Shown here in pieces: positions 10,995 to 20,987 of a stretch of DNA of 64,000 nucleotides. Source of the DNA: Sequoia sempervirens (Eukaryota; Streptophyta; Pinopsida; Cupressales; Cupressaceae). A program made the position numbers and the translations under genes. The stretch spans positions 225,460,194 through 225,524,193 of the forward strand of contig VDFB02373365.1 of NCBI GenBank assembly GCA_007258455.2. The letters are read 5' to 3'. Within the stretch, counting starts at the first letter, position 1; each line of letters begins with the position of its first letter. The notes below the pieces were generated by a model. That model saw only the letters and a list, made by a program, of their open reading frames with translations. It had not been told where the DNA came from and did not search any database.

Positions 10995-13469
10995 ATGGTT
11001 GAAACAAGATCGAAAAGGAAAGAAAGAGAAAAGATGGCTGATCCAAATGAATTCATCAATCCATTCTTAAACACATTTTTAGAGATATCTTCATCTAGAC
11101 CTCACAAGACTTTGTTAGAAAAATTTGTTACTAGAGACCTACAAGGACACATTCGTGTGGAAGACATATATGTTGTTGCATAAGACCCTAAGTTTTCTTC
11201 CTTCATAGATGAATATCTAGCAAATGATCCTCAATGATACTTAGCCAAATTTCTAGTAGACGGTGCCAAATTACCTCATGGTTTTGATATTAGTACCCTA
11301 CAAACTACAACTACTTAGGGAACAAACACCACTACCACTAGTGCTACTATATCTCAAGTGACTACTGCTATACCATCTGGAGGACCTACATAGACTAGTT
11401 CAACAATACACATCTCCATTTGGTATGCCTACCTCGACACAGGGGCTAAATTTCAGCATAGGGGCATCATCATCTAATCCCTTCGGTCCTCTTGTTGGGA
11501 ACAAAAAATCTAGAACATCATCTCCTATACCAAGTGTCAATGTTACTAGCACTATTCCATAGACAAAAACTATACCTATTGTTAATGTCACTAGGACTAT
11601 ACCACAAATTGAGGTTTCACAGAAAAGAGGCATACCCTCTTTCCAATATGGAAACTGACCCAAAACTTCACAGATTCTGAGCCAAAATCCATTTTCACAA
11701 AATCTGAATCAAAATCCATTTTCATAGATTTTGAATCAAAATCCATTTACACAAATTCTAGATCAAAATCCATTTTCACAGATTTTGAATCAAAACCCAT
11801 TCACTAACATTCCAAATCCAAACCCACTTTACATACCCACTTTTAACCAAAACCCATCACACAACATTGGATTTCAAAACACATACATAGACCCAAATAA
11901 TCCAACCAACACTTCATTAACTCAAGTTGATGTCTTGCAGACACAAATGCATGCACTTCAAACACAGATGGATAACATGGTAGTATCAAACAAGAAAACC
12001 TTTTCAACAAAAGATCTATGCATGTTTCTCTTCAACAAATCATTGTACATGACACCTTTCCCTCATGGGTATGTTATACCAAACTTACCCAAATACAATG
12101 GAAAGCGGAATCCAATCGAACACATAAGGGAATTTTCCACAATGTTCATAGATTTCGCCTACGAGCCCACCTATCTTATGAGACTCTTTACGAGAAGTCT
12201 TGTTGGAATTGCACTAGAGTGGTTTTCAGCTCTTGACTATGGTATAAAATCATAGGACAAATTGGCTGAAAAATTCATTGAAAACTTCTCCTTTAACATT
12301 GACTATGAAAAAAACATAGCAACCGTGTGTCATACTGAACAAGATGAAGGGGAATATTTTATCGCTTTCTTCAAGAGATGGAAAACTAAAGCTATTTGAT
12401 GTCCTATTGAGATACCTGAGAAACAGAAGGTCACTATGTTCCAAGAAAACCTCAACCCAAAATTGAGAAGTAACTTAAGGGTACATTGTTTCACATCCTT
12501 TACAAAACTAGTGGAAAAGGGTCTCATACTAGAAAAAGATCTCATCGACAAAGGAGAACTTAAGACATAGACACCCACAATGACAAAAACAAGTTTTGGT
12601 CTCAGAATAGAAATGTTACCAATGATGGGGTAGTTGATGCTAAAAATTTACAAGTAGGACTGATCATCACACTTAGAGGAAATAACCCCTCTACCAACAC
12701 ACTTAACACCGTTAACCAAACCCCCAACACTACCCAAAACACCCAATAGCCACAACAATAAAGAAATTTTCTAAAACTTGAGTTCACTCTCCTCGGGGAA
12801 CCCATCGAGTCAATCTTGAAACAACTATTGCAACACAATCTTATACAACTTCAAGAGCCAAGACAATACGATCTAGGGAAATTCAAACCATCTTGGTGGG
12901 ATGATAATGCCTTTTGTCATTTCCATCAGACCAAAGGACATAGCCTACAAAATTGTCATCAACTGAAAAACATCATACAAGACTTTGTCGAGAACAAAAC
13001 TATTCAGGCTAGTGGACAAAAAGTGACATCTTCAAACACTGATCAAAAGGTCTTTTCTGATCCACTACATGGCCATGGGAAAGGAAAAGTCCCCAGTTCG
13101 GATAACAAGACCAATACTTTGGAAAACTATGCTAATGTTAAGCATGATTATAGTGGAAAAATCATTAATCACCTTTGGGTAGCTGATGAGCAGGTCAATA
13201 CCATTACCATAAATAAAACTCCCGAGTGTGTTGTTAACACTCATTGGACCAAGATCACCATTCAAGGCCCTCCATCACATCAGACACCACAGAAGTCAAA
13301 TTCATACTATAACTTACTTGATCAGTTGGGGAAGACCCCAACCCAAATCTCTATCTTGGAATTGTTGCGTATCTCCCCTAAACATCGATCCATTTTAGAT
13401 AAGTCTTTACAAAGCATGACTGTTCCTAATGATCTTGATGTCAATAGTTTCAAGGAAATGTTAGGTTAG
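10995..13469 (+). pseudogene. gag of element C (broken)
   Basis: Structural polyprotein. The first ATG in the frame is 10995 (MVETRSKRKEREKMADPNEF). It is followed by a Thr/Pro-rich segment with stops, five 27-bp repeats (11669-11803) and a capsid-like stretch (about 12040-12500) with YNGKRNPIEHIREFS and, after a TAG at 12253, LAEKFIENFSFNIDYE and FIAFFKRWK. Relatives have Trp (IKSWEEL) at that TAG. The open C-terminal part (12816-13469) has the knuckle CHFHQTKGHSLQNCHQLK and, near its end, LGKTPTQISILELLRISP, typical of Tat/Athila polyproteins just before the protease. At least one frameshift separates the N-terminal and capsid frames. Confidence 0.85.
11669..11803 (+). repeat. Five tandem 27-bp repeats in gag of C
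   Basis: Five direct copies of 27 bp (starts 11669, 11696, 11723, 11750, 11777), each encoding a nine-residue unit close to QILNQNPFS. Differences between units are mostly single bases; one unit has TAG at 11724-11726 where the others have CAG or a sense codon. A short Asn/Gln-rich degenerate extension (NIPNPNPLYIPTFNQNP) follows. Confidence 0.88.
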
Positions 13470-13539
13470 CTGACTAATAATCATCATGCAACATTCTCTA
13501 AACAAGACTATGCAACTGAGAAGACAAATCATAATGACC

Positions 13540-13900
13540 TGTTACATCTTGAAGTCCTTGTGGACAAAAACAAAGTTAGATGAGTTCTGGTAGATGGAGT
13601 AGGGTTAAATCTTTTCAATTTAAAATTGATTAAGACATTACGTCTCTCGAAAGAATGTGTGGACACAACCAAAATCATTGTCATTAAGGCTTATGATGAT
13701 GAGGAATGAAAATCAAAGGGAGTGGTAACACTTCCTATCAAAATTGGCCCTGCAGTCATGGAGACAAAATTCCAAATCTTGGATCTCACCCTTCCATACA
13801 ACCTTCTACTAGGAAGACCATGGATTCATGCCATGAAGGAAATCCCTTCCACATATCATCAATGTCTTAAATTCCCTTACAATAGCACTAAAATAACAAT
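13540..13900 (+). pseudogene. Aspartic protease of element C (broken)
   Basis: The retropepsin-like region opens LEVLVDKNKVR, then TGA, then VLVDGVGLNLFNLKLI, the active-site segment (relatives read VLVDNGSALN). The catalytic Asp is present but the following Gly-Ser/Thr is lost. The C-terminal signature LPYNLLLGRPWIHAMKEIPS (within 13785-13850) is well kept and is shared with the protease at 52689-52997 in element F. TGA at 13581-13583 fits CGA to TGA decay. Not functional. Confidence 0.82.
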
Positions 13901-14079
13901 AGATGGTGACCTAGATCCATTTCAATATTGCACCAGTCTACAAGAGGCACCCCAATTCCAAGTGTCGGTAAACCAAGAAGCTTCATCATCCAATTCATCT
14001 CAATATCTTAATCCATCCACTCTTACCAAAACATCCACTTCACTATCACTACCTTCCACTCCTAGGGTTGTGGATAATA

Positions 14080-15440
14080 TCACATGAAGACATCTTATTG
14101 TGTTAGTCACTTGATTCCTCCTAAATCTTATGGTTTACCTACAACAGATAGGAGAGAATCAATGATCACTATACACATCACTCCCGCAACAACCTTTACA
14201 AAATGGGGAGAATTAAGCAAAGAAGCCATAAATGTAGAAGATGTGACCTCCGATTGTATAGAGAAGACCATGAAGAACCTCCCTCACTTGCTTACATTCC
14301 TACAGATCAATATGGAAAATGTTTCACAATCATGCAGAGCAAGGGATATATTGGACATAGTGGTTTAGGTTTACATCAAGATGGGAGGATGAAACCAATC
14401 ATTGTTTCTAAGTGGCTGATAGGCTTAGGGCTTGGGTTTCAACTGATTTAGATTGGTGTTCCTAGTACCACATCACCTTTACTAGAGGAAGTGATTTCTT
14501 TTGAAGATATCGAAGATCTAACAAACCAACTAACCAACCCTATTGTGACTCCCCTGACTCTAACGAATATGAGTGGGATTCCTTATCATCCACATCCCCC
14601 ATGGACCTTGATAAACTATTTGGAGAACTTGACTTAATGTTGAAATCTTCCCCAAATCCATTGAATTCTTGTCCACCAAAGAACATGACAAAAGATGAAT
14701 GGTTTAAACATTACTATTGGGAATCTCTTGATCCTACCTATTGGGAGCCTAATAAATCCATTTTAGATAACCAAACCTTGGCATTAGGCCCACCTAAGAA
14801 TCCACCTAGATCTAAGAAAAAGAGCAAAGAGGACTTGCTAAGAAACTTTTTCTGACTACATGAACAACTCATCTTTTACCTTGACCCCTTTGAACTTTTA
14901 CAACTTTGATGATGACATTCCTTTAGTCTATCCCCAGCTCATTGATTGGGACCAACAAGACACACCCATCTTAGACATTTTTGAGAATGACGAAGCAATT
15001 GCTGAGTTCCTGGGATTACGAGAAGGCATACCTAGTGGCGACCACAAGGCTAGATTTACCATTGACTTGGACAACAAGGAATATTGTGGGGAATCTGTTC
15101 AACCCTCCAGTCACAAAAATAAGAAAAATAATGACAAAAATAAAAATGATGAGTCTCTGGGTGAAAATTGAAAGGCACCTTTAGACAATGAAAAAGCAAA
15201 AAATAAGGACGCATCTGAAGGAAAAAACCTCTTTGAGGAACCTAAGGATGGAGGTTTGAATATTCTCCCTATTGTAACATAAAATTCACCCATGCTAGTT
15301 GAAGAATCAGTGGAAGTTTACATAGGCACATAAGAGAATCCTCGACTGGTATATTTTACAGCATCATTGACAAAAGAAGAGCAGCCAGAATTCCACAACT
15401 TCTTTACACAAAGATAGATTAATTTTTCCTGGTCATATGC
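14080..15440 (+). pseudogene. Protease-RT linker of C with a G-patch-like motif
   Basis: The region between protease and RT is in several short open pieces. At 14333-14450 it reads MQSKGYIGHSGLGLHQDGR and ends LGLGF, a glycine-rich G-patch-like segment. G-patch motifs are known in this position in some retroelements and retroviruses and are thought to bind nucleic acid. The pieces at 14601-14855 and 14860-15171 are acidic and carry no domain I recognise. Frames change at least three times. Confidence 0.6.
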
Positions 15441-15444
15441 ATAC

Positions 15445-16430
15445 ATGCCTAGGTTGGATCCTGAACTTGTACTACATCATTTTCCCTTACAACCAAGTGT
15501 AAAACCAGTGAAACATAAATTAAGGAAAATGTACCCACAAATTGCTTTATTAGTCAAGGCTAAGCTAAAGCAATTGTTAGATGTTGGCTTCATTAGATCA
15601 ATCAACTATGAAAATTGGATTTCCAATCTTGTACCAATCACCAAACCAACAGGGGGCATCCACATTTGCACAAATTTTAAAGATATAAATAAAGCCTATC
15701 CTAAGGATGACTTCCCACCACCCAACATTGACATGATAGTAGACATGATAGCAGTGTATGAGATGTTATCCCTTATGGATGGATTTTTAGGATATATTCA
15801 GATTAGGATTGCAATTGTAGACCAACCTAAAACAACTTTCACATGTCCTTGGGGAACTTATTGCTGGAATTTAATTCCCTTTGGACTCAAAAACACTAGA
15901 GCAACATATCAATGTGCTATGACCACTATTTTTCATGACCTTATACACCCTCTTATGGAGGATTATGTTGATGACCTTATTGATAAATCACTAAAAAGGG
16001 AAAACAATTTATAGGTTTTAGACAAGATATTTCAAAGGCTAGAAGAGTATAAAGTGAGACTAAATCCGAAGAAATGTGTGTTTGGAGTGAAATCAAGAAA
16101 TATTTTTGGGTATATCATTTCTAGAAGAGGCATTGAAGTAGATCCAGCCAAGCTAAAAGCAATCATAAACATGCCTCAACCAACTAATCTTAGTTAGCTA
16201 AGGACATTACAAGGGAGACTGCAATCCATCAAAAGATTCATAGTGCAGTTAGCAGATAAGACACATCCCTTTCAACATTTACTTAGAAAAGGAATACCCT
16301 TTATATGGACAACTAAATTCTACGAAGCCTTTCAACTGATTAAGGATTACCTACTCACACCACCAGTCTTAATGCCACCAGTTGAGGGACAACCACTAAT
16401 TCTCTATATTTCAGCTACCCATTCATCACC
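15445..16430 (+). pseudogene. Reverse transcriptase and start of RNase H, element C
   Basis: RT frame opens before 15445 and runs through WISNLVPITKPTGGIHIC, FKDINKAYPKDDFP, LSLMDGFLGYIQI and IPFGLKNTRATYQ to the catalytic box YVDDLI near 15964-15981, which is intact. Two in-frame stops, TAG at 16012 and 16195, interrupt it; relatives have Gln at both (QVLDKIF, LSQLRSLQG). The connection domain follows, then the RNase H N-terminus PLILYISATHSS, where homology ends abruptly near 16430. The rest of RNase H and all of integrase are missing, so the sequence passes directly into the 3' end of the antisense gene. The residue pattern is that of the Tat/Athila branch. Confidence 0.88.
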
Positions 16431-16479
16431 CCTACCACTGCCTCTCTAACCTTGACCACCATCTCCGTCATCACCCCTG

Positions 16480-18321
16480 CTACCACCCCACTAACCTCTA
16501 CCTCTGCCATGTCTGCCTTGTGGCCCTGCCCCACGCCTCTCAACTGGAGCATCCTGGTCTAGATCTGTCAATGGTACTAGCCTGTGAGTGGCCCACCAGT
16601 GATCATATGCCTCTGTCATGCCCAGATCCACTGCTTCACCTCTCCAACCCCATTGTACTAGCTGCAATGCATCAATGTCTTCCTCTACAGTGGCAAAAAG
16701 AATCTCAACACCCCATAGAGTCACCTCTCTTGATGATCAGGCATACTCTACTCAACCTCGAGGTTCATCCTGCACCTCGCCAAACTATCTCAGTACCCTA
16801 TTCGACAAGTACCTCTCAATGATGTGTACATGGGATACTGTGCATCTAATCAAGTACTGTGTCTGCTGGCAGTATGTCAAATGCCCATCCTCATCTGACC
16901 GCTATGGGAAATCCATGTATGGCCTCCAAATAAACTAAACCATTGTGTCGATGGCATGTTCGTAATATCCTGTATCACCAACGTGATGTTGGGTGTTAAC
17001 CCCCACATAATGGAAGGCATAAGGCGATCCCTGCTGAACAAATGTTGTGACAGGTGGTCAAAAAATGGTTGTGTTCCCATTCCCATACCATCAAGAGCGT
17101 GGTACCACAACTCATGGACTGTGCCTCTCTATAGGAAATATAGTGCAAATGGAAATATAACATAGCTAATAAACAAGAGCCCTAGGCATATACAACATAT
17201 CTCTCCAGCATGCCAACAAGCATCTCCCCCCATCCTATAGGGAATCCTTGACCTCAGCAGTTAGGAAGAACTATACCTCCAATCAATGTATACAATAGAC
17301 AATCTAATCTCCTATATCTTTGAGCTAAGACATGCCATCTAATGTCATAATGGTCTATCCCTAGTTGTCTAATGTCCTGGTGGGGATAATATCTACACAT
17401 CTCTACGAATCCCCTCTGGGTATCATACATGACCCTAGTCCCTCTAATAGGTAATCTAAGAATCCTATACACATCCTCTAGATTCACCATCACCTCACTA
17501 GTAGGTAGATGGAATGATGATGTCTCTGAGTGCCACCACTCGCACAACATAGTCAACAGTCCCTGGTTTGCTCAAATAGTGGGCTTGAATGTCACATGAT
17601 GTAAACCCAAATGCCACAGGAACCGTCTCTCCCCACTCCGCAAACTATCATGGAACCTAAAAGTCAACGGTCTTGACTCTCTAGTATATATAGGATCCAA
17701 TACAACCTGCAATGGAATTATGCATACCTCATATCAGAATCAATAACCTATCCTAGTCCAAAGTTCCAAAATTCTCTGCCAGTTAAATGTGTCATTTTAA
17801 TTTCAAATGCATTGCAAAATATCATGTGTCATTTAAATTTGTAAATGTGTCTCACAATGTCACATGTGTCATCCTAAAATGCAAATGTGTTTCATAATGC
17901 AGATACGTATATATACAGTCACGCCTAATCATCAGCCCATTCAAAATACAAATGTAACTTAAAATAACAAATGCATAACATTTTTCTATATGCGTTATTG
18001 TTATATGCAAATGCGATGTGCAAGTACATATGCAATGAAATAAAAAACCAAATGCGTATATATTTTGAAAACCCTACGCTAATCCATAACATAAAAATAC
18101 AAATGCGTAATTCTGCATACAAATGTGTCAATTACACATGCATATGTAGTTTTCTACAAAAGTGACGCCTAACAAAAACATGTAATAAATGCATTAAAAC
18201 GCGTGCAGATTAAAATTTCAAGAGCTAGTTTCAGACTACATACTGGGGGGCCTATGTCTGCGGGTCGCTTGAACATCTAGATGCGATAAGCGTGATGGTG
18301 TGAGTATGGAACTGGAGACAT
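16480..18321 (-). pseudogene. Antisense plant mobile domain (PMD) gene, spliced, broken
   Basis: On the minus strand, opposite to element C. Exon 1 starts at ATG 18321 (MSPVPYSHHHAYRI, then TAG, then MFKRPADIGPP) and ends at 18244. The intron 18243-17707 has donor CA|GTATGT and acceptor TTGCAG|G and joins exon 2 in phase. Exon 2 reads LDPIYTRESRPLTFRFHD, LCEWWHSETSSFHLPTSE, VNLEDVYRILRLPI and, after stops at about 17565 and 17254, LLMVWEWEH and IWRPYMDFP: the order and motifs of the plant mobile domain (aminotransferase-like, as in MAIN/MAIL proteins). The C-terminus is Arg/Gly-rich (16550-16490). PMD ORFs antisense in Tat elements are known; their role is not. Three or more stops: a pseudogene. 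Confidence 0.82.
17707..18243 (-). other. Predicted 537-bp intron of the PMD gene
   Basis: GTATGTAG donor and ATTCCATTGCAG acceptor, both close to plant consensus. The interior is AT-rich and carries many dispersed AAATGTGTC and AAATGCGTA-like words (17780-18165). Removing it keeps the reading phase: exon 1 ends on a codon boundary and exon 2 begins with GTT in the PMD frame. Confidence 0.65.
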
Positions 18322-18399
18322 GGTCGCTAGGAGTCCAAAGCAAAAATCTTAGTTTTCTAAACTTGGTGGGTGAAAATGAATTGGATTTTCACCCCTTTT

Positions 18400-18408
18400 C
18401 TATTTATA
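18400..18408 (-). promoter_or_regulatory. TATA box of the antisense PMD gene
   Basis: TATAAATAG on the minus strand, 79 bases upstream of the first ATG. This is a plausible core promoter that would give a leader of about 50 bases. It is inferred from position and sequence only. Confidence 0.55.
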
Positions 18409-18687
18409 CCTAGGGTTTTGGGAGGCATTTCCTCCAACCTTGTCTATTGGCCACATAAACTTCCAACTTCTATTGACCCGTACACATACCTAACACCTTA
18501 AAATTCATTTCTATCAACTCCATTGCATTTTTGGCTATCAAATTGACTAATTGAGATTATTTCCAATTTTCTTGAAAATTTGTCAATTCTCTTGAGGGGG
18601 CATACCTTCACCTATTTCACACTCGAGCATGATTGAGGCATGTTTTTGATCGATTTTCTTTGAGACAATGCCAAAATGACATTTTAC

Positions 18688-18702
18688 CAAAGAGGGGCAA
18701 AA
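18688..18702 (+). promoter_or_regulatory. Polypurine tract of element C
   Basis: CAAAGAGGGGCAAAA directly precedes the 3' LTR (TGTAGACA). It primes plus-strand DNA synthesis and confirms the plus orientation. Element F has the related AAAGTAGGGGCTAAA in front of TGTAGC. Confidence 0.85.
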
Positions 18703-19949
18703 TGTAGACATTGAAATTTGGTCTAAGCCTACGACTTCAATTTCTTCATAATTCATATTTTCATAGTCATGATTAAATAATGTTAATTATTTAATTATTC
18801 TCTAAAGTCCTTTATTTCTCTATTAATTAATTAATTAATTCACTTTAATATTTATTCTTCTATTAATTAAATAATCTTAATTATTTAATTAATTCACATT
18901 TTCTTTATTCTATCCTGATTAATTAAATAAATGCTCTTTATTTAATTACGTCATTAATTAACTTTATCCTTCTTCTTAGATTAAATAAATTCTTATTTAA
19001 TTTACCTTTACCATACTTCCAACTATAATTAAATAAATTATTTAATTATTTAATTATTCATCTAAACTTCTATTTACTCAATTAAATAAATCTTATTTAA
19101 TTAATTAATACTTAAATGTCAAATTTTGAATTAGATAAACCATTTAATTCATAAAGGTCTATTTTTAACACATTCCTCTATATTTAGATAAATGTTTAAG
19201 TTATCTAAGTATTCATTCCCACTTCACTCGAGATCTATTTAAATCAGTCAATTATCTCCTAATTTAATGACTGATTGTCTTTTGCGAATAAACTTTATGT
19301 CATAATCAGTCAGTTATCTAGTTCTAACTCGTATGTGTGTACATGCTTATTAATTAAATATTTTTATTTAATTAATTAAATTTTGTGTGTGCATTCAAAC
19401 ATAACGTTGCTTTTGATATATCTTTATCTTTTTCATGCAAACATTATTCTTCTATTTTCGAATACCAAACTCGAAGATTAAATTATTATTTAATCTTTAT
19501 CTCTATTCTTAGGTTTTATCACTCATGTCAATACTAACAGTTATCATAATGCATGTCAAATCCTTTGATCTCAATTGTTCGTTTATCTTTCGATCCTGGC
19601 CTGTCATTTGAGTGATCAATTTTCTATCAATTGATTTGTCTTTCATCATTTTACCTCTCCCAAAATTGTATGACTTTTGGAGCACTTGTTTAATCTTTGA
19701 TATTTTTCTATAATCACATCTATCAAGGCTATACTTGCATGCATATTGAAAATTTGAGGGCAAGAATACCAATACAACAAAATGGAGAAGGACAATAGAG
19801 GTTATCCATGGAGTTACAACAATCTTTGGTGAGATTGTTTTATGTTTTAGCTTATTTCCTTTGTTCTTTGTTGTTTGACTTTAGATAGCATTAGAGTTTG
19901 AATGCATGAGTGTTTTCTTTTAATCTTTGTTGTTTTCCTGATAGTTACA
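18703..19949 (+). repeat. 3' LTR of element C
   Basis: A 1247-bp copy of 7543-8744, ending TTACA at 19949 and followed by CTTGG. Differences from the 5' LTR are point changes plus the extra TTAATTAA-rich insertion near 18796-18840. The 321 bases from 19950 to 20270 contain no recognisable feature. Confidence 0.92.
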
Positions 19950-20275
19950 CTTGGGATCACCAATATTTACATGTGCAACATCTACAAACATATAGCCTAT
20001 TCTCATAAAGCATTGAAATAGTCTACATATCACAGATGTCCAGGAAAAAAAAAAGGTTATCATAAACATCTATCATATGCTCTTTTTTATCTAACATGTT
20101 TGTTCATTGTATAGGTATAGGTGAAATTATCATTGCTAAATTATTTGTATTTGATATTATAGCATGTAGAGTGAAATGGGCTACCACAAGGGTTGAGCCC
20201 AACATGCTCTCCTTTTGTTTGAGAGAGATATGAGGTGTAATTTTCATCAATGGAAGTGTTTTCAGGTCACAACAA

Positions 20276-20982
20276 TGATGAGGGCGCAGCTCGAGACTTA
20301 GAAAATAACCCACAAATAAGAGAATAATTTTATTATTCAAAAAATGGAGCTTCTTACATGCAGAGGATCTCAAATCCCCAAGTTCTACAACACATGCAAG
20401 TTACAGAAAGCTATAGAATAATCCTTTCGCAATATGCAGGATTATCCCCAAAAAAGCTACCTAAAATTAGAAACCCACCCATAAATAGAGCTCCTCATTA
20501 GTTTGGAGCCAAAACAACATTCAAATTTAAGTTTAGCAGTTTGGCGCCGAAAATTTACAACATGAAGTTCAAATTTCAAAAGAGCATTTGCAATTGTATC
20601 TTCTAGAAAGTGCGCCAACTTCCTGGGGCCATAACTTTTGATCCGGGACTCTGATTCATGAACCGTTTGAACTGTTGGAAAGGTCTCGAAGTCAATAACG
20701 CACTTGAAATCTGCTGCACTAATTTTGGAAAGTTTTAGGGCCTTTCTGGGAACTCTAAGTGCCTCAAATCTAACTCAAAAGATTTTCAGGTGCAAATCTG
20801 GGAAACTAAAACTGCAATATCTTTCAACCCAGGAACAGAAAATAAAAATCGTAAATTGGGAATTTATTATGATGAAAAGGGTATCCAAAAATGTAAAAAC
20901 ATCTAAAAACCGAGAAAATTGAAATTTACCTATTTTTGGGTGATGCAAGATTTCCCTTACACCACTGGATGCTCTTGCATCA
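20276..20982 (-). repeat. Solo LTR, A/B superfamily, with perfect duplication
   Basis: A 707-bp LTR starting TGATGAGGG and ending TTGCATCA on the plus strand, flanked on both sides by AACAA (20271-20275 and 20983-20987). It resembles the 1487-2339 LTR throughout (for example TACATGCAGAGGATCTCAAA and CACCACTGGATGCTC) but is clearly diverged. No internal region remains, so it is a recombination scar of a former full element in minus orientation. Confidence 0.93.
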
Positions 20983-20987
20983 AACAA

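Larger units (their letters stand above)
7543..19949 (+). mobile_element. Tat-lineage Ty3/gypsy element C with antisense PMD gene
   Basis: A 12.4-kb element bounded by two LTRs (7543-8744 and 18703-19949), both TGTAGACA to TTACA. Flanking pentamers are TTTGG on the left and CTTGG on the right, a target-site duplication with one change. PBS at 8746, PPT at 18688-18702. Sense order is long leader, gag, protease, G-patch-like linker, RT and the first residues of RNase H. Integrase is absent. An antisense plant-mobile-domain gene fills 16480-18408. RT sequence, the AAAGAGGGGC PPT and the antisense ORF before the 3' LTR all fit the Tat lineage, where extra ORFs of this kind are known. Many TAG stops: inactive. 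Confidence 0.9.

Noticed and set aside
16491..16938. Plus-strand frames of 100-106 codons
   Set aside because: Shadows of the antisense PMD gene; they have no similarity to integrase, which would be expected here in the sense direction.
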